From the NCBI GenBank assembly GCA_920105625.2, contig CAKKTE020000276.1:248001-312000 (forward strand): 64,000 nt of DNA. Direction: 5' to 3'. This stretch comes from Clusia tigrina. Lineage: Eukaryota > Arthropoda > Insecta > Diptera > Clusiidae. Within the stretch, counting starts at the first letter, position 1, and every line of letters begins with the position of its first letter. A program made the translations under genes and the position numbers. Below are positions 12,270 through 25,229 of the stretch, piece by piece. The notes beneath the pieces are model-generated. The model ran no database searches and was not told the DNA's origin. It worked only from the letters and a program-made list of their open reading frames with translations.

Positions 12270-15220
12270 AGCCCAAAATCAAACACTGATAAAACTTCAA
12301 ATGGCCCTAACTTCTATATGGTACGTCCTACACCTCTCAAAGTTTGCAACATACAAATGCTTGTAACTTTTTACTGGAGCGTCATAAAACCTTGAAATTT
12401 TGTAACAATAAAGTACTCGAGCCTCATGCCACTGATAAATCTTCAAATGGCCTTAACTTGTATACGGTACTTAATACACCTATCAAAGTTTGCAACATAC
12501 AAATGCTTGTAACTTTTTACTGGAGCGTCATAAAACCTTGAAATTTTGTAACAATAAAGTACTCGAGCCTCTTGTCAATTTAAGCTATCGCTCAAAGCTA
12601 TGCTACTCTTGAGTCCCACATCAAACACCGGTAAAACTTCAAATGGCCCTAACTTCTATACGGTACGTCCTACACCTATCAAAGTTTGCAACATACAAAT
12701 TTTTTACTGGAGCGTCATAAATCCTTGAAATTTTGTAACAATAAAGTACTCGAGCCTCTTGTCAATTTAAGTTATCGCTCAAAGCTATGCTACCCTTGAG
12801 TCCCAGATCAAACACTGATAAAACTTCAAATAGCCCTAACTTCTATACGGTACGTCCTACACCTATCAAAGTTTGCAACATACAATTGCTTGTAACTTTT
12901 TACTGGAGCGTCATAAAACCATGAATTTTTGTAACAATAAAGTACTCGAGCCTCTTGTCAATTTAAGCTATCGCTCAAAACTATGCTACCCTTGAGTCCC
13001 AAATAAAACACTGATAAAACTTCAAATGGCCCTAACTTCTATACGGTACGTCCTACACCTATCAAAGTTTGCAACATACAAATGCTACTGGAGCGTCATA
13101 AAACCTTGAAATTTTGTAACAATAAAGTACTCGAGCCTCTTGTCAATGTAAGCTATCGCTCAAAGCTATGCTCCCTTGAGTCCCAAATCAAACACTGATA
13201 AATCTTCAAATGGCCTTAACTTGTATACGGTACTTCCTACACCTATCAAAGTTTGCAACATACAAATGCTTGTAACTTTTTACTGGAGCGTCATAAAACC
13301 TTGAAATTTTGTAACAATAAAGTACTTGAGCCTCTTGTCAATTTAAGCTATCGCTCAAAGCTATGCTACTCTTGAGTCCCACATCAAACACCGGTAAAAC
13401 TTCAAGTGGCCCTAACTTCTATACGGTACGTCCTACACCTATCAAAGTTTGCAACATACAAACGCCTGTAACTTTTTACTGGAGCGTCATAAAACCTTGA
13501 AATTTTGTAACAATAAAGTACTCGAGCCTCTTGTCAATTTAAGTTGTCGCTCAAAGCTATGCTACCCTTGAGTCCCAAATCAAACACTGATAAAACTTCA
13601 AATAGCCCTAACTTCTATACGGTACAACCTACACCTATCAAAGTTTGCAACATACAATTGCTTGTAACTTTTTACTGGAGCGTCATAAAACCTTGAATTT
13701 TTGTAACAATAAAGTACTCGAGCCTCTTGTCAATTTAAGCTATCGCTCATAACTATGCTACCCTTGAGTCCCAAATAAAACACTGATAAAACTTCAAATG
13801 GCCCTAACTTCTATACGGTACGTCCTACACCTATCAAAGTTTGCAACATACAAATGCTTTTAACTTTTTACTGGAGCGTCATAAAACCTTGAAATTTTGT
13901 AACAATAAAGTACTCGAGCCTCTTGTCAATGTAAGCTATCGCTCAAAGCTATGCTACCCTTGAGTCCCAAATCAAACACTGATAAATCTTCAAATGGCCT
14001 TAACTTGTATACGGTACTTCCTACACCTATCAAAGTTTGCAACATACAAATGCTTGTAACTTTTTACTGGAGCGTGATAAAACCTTGAAATTTTGTAACA
14101 ATAAAGTACTCGAGCCTCTTGTCAATTTAAGCTATCGCTCAAAGCTATGCTACTCTTGAGTCCCACATCAAACACCGGTAAAACTTCAAATGGCCCTAAC
14201 TTCTATACGGTACGTCCTACACCTATCAAAGTTTGCAACATACAAACGCCTGTAACTTTTTACTGGAGCGTCATAAAACCTTGAAATTTTGTAACAATAA
14301 AGTACTCGAGCCTCTTGTCAATTTAAGTTATCGCTCAAAGCTATGCTACCCTTGAGTCCCAAATCAAACACTGATAAAACTTCAAATAGCCCTAACTTCT
14401 ATACGGTACGTCCTACACCTATCAAAGTTTGCAACATACAATTGCTTGTAACTTTTTACTGGAGCGTCATAAAACCTTGAATTTTTGTAACAATAAAGTA
14501 CTCGAGCCTCTTGTCAATTTAAGCTATCGCTCATAACTATGCTACCCTTGAGTCCCAAATAAAACACTGATAAAACTTCAAATGGCCCTAACTTCTATAC
14601 GGTACGTCCTACACCTATCAAAGTTTGCAACATACAAATGCTTTTAACTTTTTACTGGAGTGTCATGAAACCTTGAAACTTTGTAACAATAAAGTACTCG
14701 AGCCTCTTGTCAATGTAAGCTATCGCTCAAAGCTATGCTACCCTTGAGTCCCAAATCAAACACTGAGAAAACTTCAAATGGCCCTAACTTCTATACGGTA
14801 CGTCCTACACCTATCAAAGTTTGCAACATACAAATGCTTGTAACTTTTTACTGGAGCGTCATAAAACCTTGAAATTTTGTAACAATAAAGTACTCGAGCC
14901 TCTTGTCAATTTAAGCTATCGCTCAAAGATAGGCTACCCTTGAATCCCAAATCAATCACTGATAAAACTTCAAATGGCCCTAACTTCTATACTGTACGTC
15001 TTACACCTATCAAAGTTTGCAACATACAAATGCTTGTAACTTTTTACTGGAGCGTCATAAAACCTTGAAATTTTGTAACAATAAAGTACTCGAGCCTCAT
15101 ACGTCATACACTTATCAAAGTTTGCAACATACAAATGCTTGTAACTTTTTACTGGAGCGTCATAAAACCTTGAAATTTTGTAACAATAAAGTACTCGAGC
15201 CTCTTGTCAATTTAAGTTAT
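12270..15220 (+). repeat. Mosaic start of block B: 4-monomer cassettes with small deletions
   Basis: The marker CGCTCATAACTATG (CGCTCAAAAC at the first site) sits at 12,972, 13,744 and 14,528. The last step is exactly 784 bp (4 x 196). Small deletions are present: a 146 bp unit joined at about 12,425 (GCCTCATGCCACTGATAAATC), a 9 bp loss at about 12,699 (CATACAAATTTTTTACTGG) and an 11 bp loss at about 13,084 (AAATGCTACTGGAGCG). CACCGGT monomers alternate with ACAATTGCTTG monomers. A fused 196+105 unit without a 184 bp neighbour ends the segment (14,920-15,220). Confidence 0.85.
14920..15220 (+). repeat. Fused 301 bp unit (196+105) without upstream 184 bp unit
   Basis: The truncation junction GCCTCATACGTC is at 15,094, identical to that in the modules, but the preceding monomer has an intact AATAAAGTACTCGAG segment. 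Confidence 0.88.
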
Positions 15221-15705
15221 CGCTCAAAGCTATGCTACCCTTGAGTCCCAAATCAAACACTGATAAATCTTCAAATGGCCCTAACTTCTATACGGTACGT
15301 ACTACACCTATCAAAGTTTGCAACATACAAATGCTTGTAACTTTTTACTGGAGCGTCATAAAACCTTGAAATTTTGTAACAAGCCTTTTGTCAATTTAAG
15401 CTATCGCTCAAAGCTATGTTACCCTTGAGTCCCACATCAAACACTGATAAATCTTCAAATGGCCCTAACTTCTATACGGTACGTACTACACCTATCAAAG
15501 TTTGCAGCATACAAATGCCTATAACTTTTTACTGGAGCGTCATAAAACCTTGAAATTTTGTAACAATAAAGTACTCGAGCCTCATACGTCATACACTTAT
15601 CAAAGTTTGCAACATACAAATGCTTGTAACTTTTTACTGGAGCGTCATAAAACCTTGAAATTTTGTAACAATAAAGTACTCGAGCCTCTTGTCAATTTAA
15701 GTTAT
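15221..15705 (+). repeat. 184/105 module 9
   Basis: Marks are at 15,379 and 15,579. It directly abuts copy 1 of the 1761 bp HOR. Confidence 0.9.
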
Positions 15706-17466
15706 CGCTCAAAGCTATGCTACCCTTGAGCCCCAAATCAAACACTGATAAAACTTCAAATGGCCCGAACTTCTATATGGTACGTCCTACACCTCTCAAA
15801 GTTTGCAACATATAAATGCTTGTAACTTTTTACTGGAGCGTCATAAAACCTTGAAATTTTGTAACAATAAATTACTCGAGCCTCTTGTCAATTTAAGCTA
15901 TCGCTCAAAGCTATGCTACCCTTGAGTCCCAAATCAAACACTGATAAATCTTCAAATGGCCTTAACTTGTATACGGTACTTCCTACACCTATCAAAGTTT
16001 GCAACATACAAATGCTTGTAACTTTTTACTGGAGCGTCATAAAACCTTGAAATTTTGTAACAATAAAGTACTCGAGCCTCTTGTCAATTTAAGCTATCGC
16101 TCAAAGCTATGCTACTCTTGAGTCCCACATCAAACACCGGTAAAACTTCAAATGGCCCTAACTTCTATACGGTACGTCCTACACCTATCAAAGTTTGCAA
16201 CATACAAACGCCTGTAACTTTTTACTGGAGCGTCATAAAACCTTGAAATTTTGTAACAATAAAGTACTCGAGCCTCTTGTCAATTTAAGTTAACGCTCAA
16301 AGCTATGCTACCCTTGAGTCCCAAATCAAACACTGATAAAACTTCAAATAGCCCTAACTTCTATACGGTACGTCCTACACCTATCAAAGTTTGCAACATA
16401 CAATTGCTTGTAACTTTTTACTGGAGCGTCATAAAACCTTGAATTTTTGTAACAATAAAGTACTCGAGCCTCTTGTCAATTTAAGCTATCGCTCATAACT
16501 ATGCTACCCTTGAGTCCCAAATAAAACACTGATAAAACTTCAAATGGCCCTAACTTCTATACGGTACGTCCTACACCTATCAAAGTTTGCAACATACAAA
16601 TGCTTGTAACTTTTTACTGGAGCGTCATAAAACCTTGAAATTTTGTAACAATAAAGTACTCGAGCCTCTTGTCAATTTAAGCTATCGCTCAAAGCTATGC
16701 TACCCTTGAATCCCAAATCAATCACTGATAAAACTTCAAATGGCCCTAACTTCTATACTGTACGTCTTACACCTATCAAAGTTTGCAACATACAAATGCT
16801 TGTAACTTTTTACTGGAGCGTCATAAAACCTTGAAATTTTGTAACAATAAACTCGAGCCTCTTGTCAATTTAAGCTATCGCTCAAAGCTATGCTACTCTT
16901 GAGTCCCACATCAAACACCGGTAAAACTTCAAATGGCCCTAACTTCTATACGGTACGTCCTACACCTATCAAAGTTTGCAACATACAAACGCCTGTAACT
17001 TTTTACTGGAGCGTCATAAAACCTTGAAATTTTGTAACAATAAAGTACTCGAGCCTCTTGTCAATTTAAGTTATCGCTCAAAGCTATGCTACCCTTGAGT
17101 CCCAAATCAAACACTGATAAAACTTCAAATAGCCCTAACTTCTATACGGTACGTCCTACACCTATCAAAGTTTGCAACATACAATTGCTTGTAACTTTTT
17201 ACTGGAGCGTCATAAAACCTTGAATTTTTGTAACAATAAAGTACTCGAGCCTCTTGTCAATTTAAGCTATCGCTCATAACTATGCTACCCTTGAGTCCCA
17301 AATAAAACACTGATAAAACTTCAAATGGCCCTAACTTCTATATGGTACGTCCTACACCTATCAAAGTTTGCAACATACAAATGCTTTTAACTTTTTACTG
17401 GAGCGTCATAAAACCTTGAAATTTTGTAACAATAAAGTACTCGAGCCTCTTGTCAATTTAAATTAT
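15706..17466 (+). repeat. HOR B, copy 1 (1761 bp, 9 monomers)
   Basis: The length is 9 x 196 minus 3 bp. The 3 bp loss is AATAAACTCGAG at about 16,849. Markers GAGCCCCAAATC (15,728), CCCGAACTTCTATATGG and CGCTCATAACTATG (16,490 and 17,271) recur at +1761. Confidence 0.9.
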
Positions 17467-19227
17467 CGCTCAAAGCTATGCTACCCTTGAGCCCCAAATC
17501 AAACACTGATAAAACTTCAAATGGCCCGAACTTCTATATGGTACGTCCTACACCTCTCAAAGTTTGCAACATATAAATGCTTGTAACTTTTTACTGGAGC
17601 GTCATAAAACCTTGAAATTTTGTAACAATAAATTACTCGAGCCTCTTGTCAATTTAAGCTATCGCTCAAAGCTATGCTACCCTTGAGTCCCAAATCAAAC
17701 ACTGATAAATCTTCAAATGGCCTTAACTTGTATACGGTACTTCCTACACCTATCAAAGTTTGCAACATACAAATGCTTGTAACTTTTTACTGGAGCGTCA
17801 TAAAACCTTGAAATTTTGTAACAATAAAGTACTCGAGCCTCTTGTCAATTTAAGCTATCGCTCAAAGCTATGCTACTCTTGAGTCCCACATCAAACACCG
17901 GTAAAACTTCAAATGGCCCTAACTTCTATACGGTACGTCCTACACCTATCAAAGTTTGCAACATACAAACGCCTGTAACTTTTTACTGGAGCGTCATAAA
18001 ACCTTGAAATTTTGTAACAATAAAGTACTCGAGCCTCTTGTCAATTTAAGTTATCGCTCAAAGCTATGCTACCCTTGAGTCCCAAATCAAACACTGATAA
18101 AACTTCAAATAGCCCTAACTTCTATACGGTACGTCCTACACCTATCAAAGTTTGCAACATACAATTGCTTGTAACTTTTTACTGGAGCGTCATAAAACCT
18201 TGAATTTTTGTAACAATAAAGTACTCGAGCCTCTTGTCAATTTAAGCTATCGCTCATAACTATGCTACCCTTGAGTCCCAAATAAAACACTGATAAAACT
18301 TCAAATGGCCCTAACTTCTATACGGTACGTCCTACACCTATCAAAGTTTGCAACATACAAATGCTTGTAACTTTTTACTGGAGCGTCATAAAACCTTGAA
18401 ATTTTGTAACAATAAAGTACTCGAGCCTCTTGTCAATTTAAGCTATCGCTCAAAGCTATGCTACCCTTGAATCCCAAATCAATCACTGATAAAACTTCAA
18501 ATGGCCCTAACTTCTATACTGTACGTCTTACACCTATCAAAGTTTGCAACATACAAATGCTTGTAACTTTTTACTGGAGCGTCATAAAACCTTGAAATTT
18601 TGAAACAATAAACTCGAGCCTCTTGTCAATTTAAGCTATCGCTCAAAGCTATGCTACTCTTGAGTCCCACATCAAACACCGGTAAAACTTCAAATGGCCC
18701 TAACTTCTATACGGTACGTCCTACACCTATCAAAGTTTGCAACATACAAACGCCTGTAACTTTTTACTGGAGCGTCATAAAACCTTGAAATTTTGTAACA
18801 ATAAAGTACTCGAGCCTCTTGTCAATTTAAGTTATCGCTCAAAGCTATGCTACCCTTGAGTCCCAAATCAAACACTGATAAAACTTCAAATAGCCCTAAC
18901 TTCTATACGGTACGTCCTACACCTATCAAAGTTTGCAACATACAATTGCTTGTAACTTTTTACTGGAGCGTCATAAAACCTTGAATTTTTGTAACAATAA
19001 AGTACTCGAGCCTCTTGTCAATTTAAGCTATCGCTCATAACTATGCTACCCTTGAGTCCCAAATAAAACACTGATAAAACTTCAAATGGCCCTAACTTCT
19101 ATATGGTACGTCCTACACCTATCAAAGTTTGCAACATACAAATGCTTTTAACTTTTTACTGGAGCGTCATAAAACCTTGAAATTTTGTAACAATAAAGTA
19201 CTCGAGCCTCTTGTCAATGTAAGCTAT
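17467..19227 (+). repeat. HOR B, copy 2 (1761 bp, 9 monomers)
   Basis: Markers lie at exactly +1761: GAGCCCC at 17,489, CGCTCATAAC at 18,251 and 19,032, and the same 3 bp loss at about 18,609. Private variants such as GAAACAATAAACTCG show it is a real second copy. Confidence 0.9.
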
Positions 19228-21400
19228 CGCTCAAAGCTATGCTACCCTTGAGTCCCAAATCAAACACTGAAAAATCTTCAAATGGCCTTAACTTGTATAC
19301 GGTACTTCCTACACCTATCAAAGTTTGCAACATACAAATGCTTTTAACTTTTTACTGGAGCGTGATAAAACCTTGAAATTTTGTAACAATAAAGTACTCG
19401 AGCCTCTTGTCAATTTAAGCTATCGCTCAAAGCTATGCTACTCTTGAGTCCCACATCAAACACCGGTAAAACTTCAAATGGCCCTAACTTCTATACGGTA
19501 CGTCCTACACCTATCAAAGTTTGCAACATACAAACGCCTGTAACTTTTTACTGGAGCGTCATAAAACCTTGAAATTTTGTAACAATTAAGTACTCGAGCC
19601 TCTTGTCAATTTAAGTTATCGCTCAAAGCTATGCTACCCTTGAGTCCCAAATCAAACACTGATAAAACTTCAAATAGCCCTAACTTCTATACGGTACGTC
19701 CTACACCTATCAAAGTTTGCAACATACAATTGCTTGTAACTTTTTACTGGAGCGTCATAAAACCTTGAATTTTTGTAACAATAAAGTACTCGAGCCTCTT
19801 GTCAATTTAAGCTATCGCTCATAACTATGCTACCCTTGAGTCCCAAATAAAACACTGATAAAACTTCAAATGGCCCTAACTTCTATACGGTACGTCCTAC
19901 ACCTATCAAACTTTCTTTTAACTTTTTACTGGAGCGTCATAAAACCTTGAAATTTTGTAACAATAAAGTACTCGAGCCTCTTGTCAATGTCGCTCAAAGC
20001 TATGCTACCCTTGAGTCCCAAATCAAACACTGATAAAACTTCAAATGGCCCTAACTTCTATACGGTACGTCCTACACCTATCAAAGTTTGCAACATACAA
20101 ATGCTTGTAACTTTTTACTGGAGCGTCATAAAACCTTGAAATTTTGTAACAATAAAGTACTCGAGCCTCTTGTCAATTTAAGCTATCGCTCAAAGCTATG
20201 CTACCCTTGAATCCCAAATCAATCACTGATAAAACTTCAAAGGGCCCTAACTTCTATACTGTACGTCTTACACCTATCAAAGTTTGCAACATACAAATGC
20301 TTGTAACTTTTTACTGGAGCGTCATAAAACCTTGAAATTTTGTAACAATTATGTACTCGAGCCTCTTGTCAATTTAAGCTATCGCTCAAAGCTATGCTAC
20401 TCTTGAGTCCCACATCAAACACCGGTTAAACTTCAAATGGCCCTAACTTCTATACGGTACGTCCTACACCTATCAAAGTTTGCAACATACAAACGCCTGT
20501 AACTTTTTACTGGAGCGTCATAAAACCTTGAAATTTTGTAACAATAAAGTACTCGAGCCTCTTGTCAATTTAAGTTATCGCTCAAAGCTATGCTACCCTT
20601 GCGTCCCAAATCAAACACTGATAAAACTTCAAATAGCCCTAACTTCTATACGGTACGTCCTACACCTATCAAAGTTTGCAACATACAATTGCTTGTAACT
20701 TTTTACTGGAGCGTCATAAAACCTTGAATTTTTGTAACAATAAAGTACTCGAGCCTCTTGTCAATTTAAGCTATCGCTCATAACTATGCTACCCTTGAGT
20801 CCCAAATAAAACACTGATAAAACTTCAAATGGCCCTAACTTCTATACGGTACGTCCTACACCTATCAAAGTTTGCAACATACAAATGCTTTTAACTTTTT
20901 ATTGGAGCGTCATAAAACCTTGAAATTTTGTAACAATAAAGTACTCGAGCCTCTTGTCAATGTAAGCTATCGCTCAAAGCTATGCTACCCTTGAGTCCCA
21001 AATCAAACACTGATAAAACTTCAAATGGCCCTAACTTCTATACGGTACGTCCTACACCTATCAAAGTTTGCAACATACAAATGCTTGAAACTTTTTACTG
21101 GAGCGTCATAAAACCTTGAAATTTTGTAACAATAAAGTACTCGAGCCTCTTGTCAATTTAAGCTATCGCTCAAAGCTATGCTACCCTTGAATCCCAAATC
21201 AATCACTTATAAAAAAACTTCAAATGGCCCTAACTTCTATACTGTACGTCTTACACCTATCAAAGATTGCAACATACAAATGCTTGTAACTTTTTAATGG
21301 AGCGGCATAAAACCTTGAAATTTTGTAACAATAAAGTACTCGAGCCTCTTGTCAATTTAAGCTATCGCTCAAAGATAGGCTACCCTTGAATCCCAAATCA
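19228..21400 (+). repeat. Continuation of block B cassettes
   Basis: CGCTCATAACTATG continues at 19,816 and 20,775. The last interval is 959 bp, which is five monomers minus 21 bp. The shortfall is explained by a 14 bp loss at about 19,910 (CTATCAAACTTTCTTTTAAC) and a 7 bp loss at about 19,988 (TTGTCAATGTCGCTCAAAG). Confidence 0.87.
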
Positions 21401-23514
21401 ATCACTGATAAAACTTCAAATGGCCCTAACTTCTATACTGTACGTCTTACACCTATCAAAGTTTGCAACATACAAATGCTTGAAACTTTTTACTGGAGCG
21501 TCATAAAACCTTGAAATTTTGTAACAATAAAATACTCGAGCCTCTTGTGAATTTAAGCTATCGCTCAAAGCTATGTTACCCTTGAGTGCCAAATCAAACA
21601 CTGATAAAACTTCAAATGGCCCTAACTTCTATACGGTACGTCCTACACTTATCAAAGTTTGCAACATACAAATGCTTGCAACTTTTTACTGGAGCGTCAT
21701 AAAACCTTGAAATTTTGTAACAATAAAGTACTCGAGCCTCTTCTCAATTTAAGCTATCGCTCAAAGCTATGCTACCCTTGAGTCCCAAATCAAACACTGA
21801 TAAATCTTCAAATGGCCCTAAGTTCTATACGGTACGTACTACACCTATCAAAGTTTGCAACATACAAATGCTTGTAACTTTTTACTGGAGCGTCATAAAA
21901 CCTTGAAATTTTGTAACAATGCTACCCTTGAGTCCCACATCAAACACTGATAAATCTTCAAATGGCCCTAACTTCTATACGGTACGTACTACACCCATCA
22001 AAGTTTGCAGCATACAAATGCCTATAACTTTTTACTGGAGCGTCATAAAACCTTGAAATTTTGTAACAATAAAGTACTCGAGCCTCATACGTCATACACT
22101 TATCAAATTTTGCAACATACAAATGCTTGTAACTTTTTACTGGAGCGTCATAAAACCTTGAAATTTTGTAACAATAAAGTACTCGAGCCTCTTGTCAATT
22201 TAAGTTATCGCTCAAAGCTATGCTACCCTTGAGCCCCAAATCAAACACTGATAAAACTTCAAATGGCCCGAACTTCTATATGGTACGTCCTACACCTCTC
22301 AAAGTTTGCAACATACAAATGCTTGTAACTTTTTACTAAAGCGTCATAAAACCTTGAAATTTTGTAACAATAAAATACTCGAGCCTCTTGTCTATTTAAG
22401 CTATCGCTCAAAGCTATGCTACCCTTGAGTCCCAAATCAAACACTGATAAAACTTCAAATGGCCCTAACTTCTTGACGGTACGTCCTACACCTATCAAAG
22501 TTTGCAACATACAAATGCTTGAAACTTTTTACTGGAGCGTCATAAAACCTTGAAATTTTGTAACAATAAAGTACTCGAGCCTCTTGTCAATTTAAGCTAT
22601 CGCTCAAAGCTATGCTACCCTTGAATCCCAAATCAATCACTGATAAAACTTCAAATGGCCCTAACTTCTATACTGTACGTCGTACACCTATCAAAGTTTG
22701 CAACATACAAATCCTTGTAACTTTTTAATGGAGCGTCTTAAAACCTTGAAATTTTGTAACAATAAAGTACTCGAGACTCTTATCAATTTAAGCTATCGCT
22801 CAAAGCTATGCTACCCTTGAGTCGCAAATCAAACACTGATAAATCTTCAAATGGCCTTAACTTGTATACGGTACTTCCTACACCTATCAAAGTTTGCAAC
22901 ATACAAATGCTTGTAACTTTTTACTGGAGCGTCATAAAACCTTGAAATTTTGTAACAATAAAGTACTCGAGCCTCTTGTCAATTTAAGCTATCGCTAAAA
23001 GCTATGCTACTCTTGAGTCCCACATCAAACACCGGTAAAACTTCAAATGGCCCTAACTTCTATACGGTACGTCCTACACCTATCAAAGTTTGCAACATAC
23101 AAACGCCTGTAACTTTTTACTGGAGCGTCATAAAACCTTGAATTTTTGTAACAATAACGTACTCGAGCCTCTTGTCAATTTAAGTTATCGCTCAAAGCTA
23201 TGGTACCCTTGAGTCCCAAATCAAACACTGATAAAACTTCAAATAGCCCTAACTTCTATACGGTACGTCCTACACCTATCAAAGTTTGCAACATACAATT
23301 GCTTGTAACTTTTTACTGGAGCGTCATAAAACCTTGAATTTTTGTAACAATAAAGTACACGAGCCTCTTGTCAATTTAAGCTATCGCTCAAAGCTATGCT
23401 ACCCTTGAATCCCAAATCAATCACTGATAAAACTTCAAATGGCCCTAACTTCTATACTGTACGTCTTACACCTATCAAAGTTTGCAACATACAAATGCTT
23501 GTAACTTTTTACTG
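21401..23514 (+). repeat. Block C: mosaic monomers including a 150 bp unit
   Basis: No clear local HOR is seen. Divergent monomers predominate (GAATCCCAAATCAATCAC, ACTGTACGTCTTACAC, AATGGAGCG). At about 21,919 GTAACAAT runs directly into GCTACCCTTGAG, a 46 bp loss giving a 150 bp unit. A fused 196+105 type junction follows at 22,082, without a normal 184 bp unit before it. Confidence 0.83.
21908..22208 (+). repeat. 150 bp unit joined to 105 bp truncation
   Basis: The spot before the GCCTCATACGTC junction (22,082), where modules have the 12 bp deletion, instead has a 46 bp deletion (GTAACAAT to GCTACCC at 21,919). This is a derived form of the 184/105 module. Confidence 0.8.
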
Positions 23515-23518
23515 GAAC
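23513..23518 (+). repeat. Chimeric junction leaving a 91 bp unit, copy 1
   Basis: TTTTTACTGGA is joined to ACTAAATCTTCAAATGG, jumping from monomer position about 132 to about 44 of the next and removing 105 bp. The same junction is at 29,175 and 35,241. Confidence 0.88.
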
Positions 23519-23960
23519 TAAATCTTCAAATGGCCCTAACTTCTATACGGTACGTACTACACCTATCAAAGTTTGCAACCTACAAATGCTTGTAACTTTT
23601 TACTGGAGCGTCATAAAACCTTGAAATTTTGTAACAAGCCTTTTGTCAATTTAAGCTATCGCTCAAAGCTATGCTTCCCTTGAGTCCCACATCAAACACT
23701 GATAAATCTTCAAATGGCCCTAACTTCTATACGGTACGTACTACATCTATCAAAGTTTGCAGCATACAAATGCCTATAACTTTTTACTGGAGCGTCATAA
23801 AACCTTGAAATTTTGTAACAATAAAGTACTCGAGCCTCATACGTCATACACTTATCAAAGTTTGGAACATACAAATGCTTGTAACTTTTTGCTGGAGCGT
23901 CATAAAACCTTGAAATTTTGTAACAATAAAGTACTCGAGCCTCTTGTCAATTTAAGTTAT
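23515..23960 (+). repeat. 184/105 module 10, left end cut by chimeric junction
   Basis: Marks are at 23,634 and 23,834. The 184 bp unit lacks its first 43 bp or so because of the chimeric junction. The 105 part carries the GTTTGGAACATAC variant that recurs in modules 11-14. Confidence 0.88.
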
Positions 23961-24793
23961 CGCTCAAAGCTATGCTACCCTTGAGCCCCAAATCAAACAC
24001 TGATAAAACTTCAAATGGCCCTAACTTCTATATGGTATGTCCTACACCTCTCAAAGTTTGTAACATACAAATGTTTGTAACTTTTTACTGGAGCGTCATA
24101 AAACCTTGAAATTTTGTAACAATAAAGTACTCGAGCCTCTTGTCAATTTAAGCTATCGCTCAAAGCTATGCTACCCTTGAGTCCCAAATCAAACACTGAT
24201 AAAACTTCAAATGGCCCTAACTTCTTGACGGTACGTCCTACACCTATCAAAGTTTGCAACATACAAATGCTTGAAACTTTTTACTGGAGCGTCATAAAAC
24301 CTTGAAATTTTGTAACAATAAAGTACTCGAGCCTCTTGTCAATTTAAGCTATCGCTCAAAGCTATGCTGCCCTTGAATCCCAAATCAATCACTGATAATA
24401 CTTCAAATGGCCCTAACTTCTATACAGTACGTCTTACACCTATCAAAGTTTGCAACATACAAATCCTTGTAACTTTTTAATGGAGCGTCATAAAACCTTG
24501 AAATTTTGTAACAATAAAGTACTCGAGCCTCTTGTCAATTTAAGCTATGGCTCAAAGCTATGCTACCCTTGAGTCCCAAATCAAACATTGATAAAACTTC
24601 AAATGCCCCTAACTTCTATATGGTACGTCCTACACCTATCAAAGTTTGCAACATACAAATGCTTGTAACTTTTTACTGGAGCCTCATAAAACCTTGAAAT
24701 TTTGTAACAATAAAGTACTCGAGCCTCTTCTCAATTTAAGCTATCGCTCAAAGCTATGCTACCCTTGAGTCCCAAATCAAACACTGATAAATC
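23961..24793 (+). repeat. Link monomers between block C and the 1857 bp HOR
   Basis: Four monomers with CTTCTTGACGG, GAATCCCAAATCAATCAC, AATGGAGCG and AAATGCCCCTAAC variants, in the order also seen after modules 11-14. No other feature is seen. Confidence 0.8.
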
Positions 24794-25229
24794 TTCAAAT
24801 GGCCCTAACTTCTATACGGTACCTACTACACCTATCAAAGTTTGCAACATACAAATGCTTGTAACTTTTTACTGGAGCGTCATAAAACCTTGAAATTTTG
24901 TAACAAGCCTTTTGTCAATTTAAGCTATCGCTCAAAGCTATGCTACCCTTGAGTCAAACATCAAACACTGATAAATCTTCAAATGGCCCTAACTTCTATA
25001 CGGTACGTACTACATCTATCAAAGTTTGCAGCATACAAATGCCTATAACTTTTTACTGGAGCGTCATAAAACCTTGAAATTTTGTAACAATAAAGTACTC
25101 GAGCCTCATACGTCATACACTTATCAAAGTTTGGAACATACAAATGCTTGTAACTTTTTGCTGGAGCGTCATAAAACCTTGAAATTTTGTAACAATAAAG
25201 TACTCGAGCCTCTTGTCAATTTAAGCTAT
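24745..25229 (+). repeat. 184/105 module 11
   Basis: Marks are at 24,903 and 25,103. Confidence 0.9.

Noticed and set aside
23513..23518. 91 bp and 105 bp units as reciprocal halves of one exchange
   Set aside because: They sum to 196, but the break positions differ (about 132/44 versus 179/75 in monomer numbering), so the match is a coincidence.
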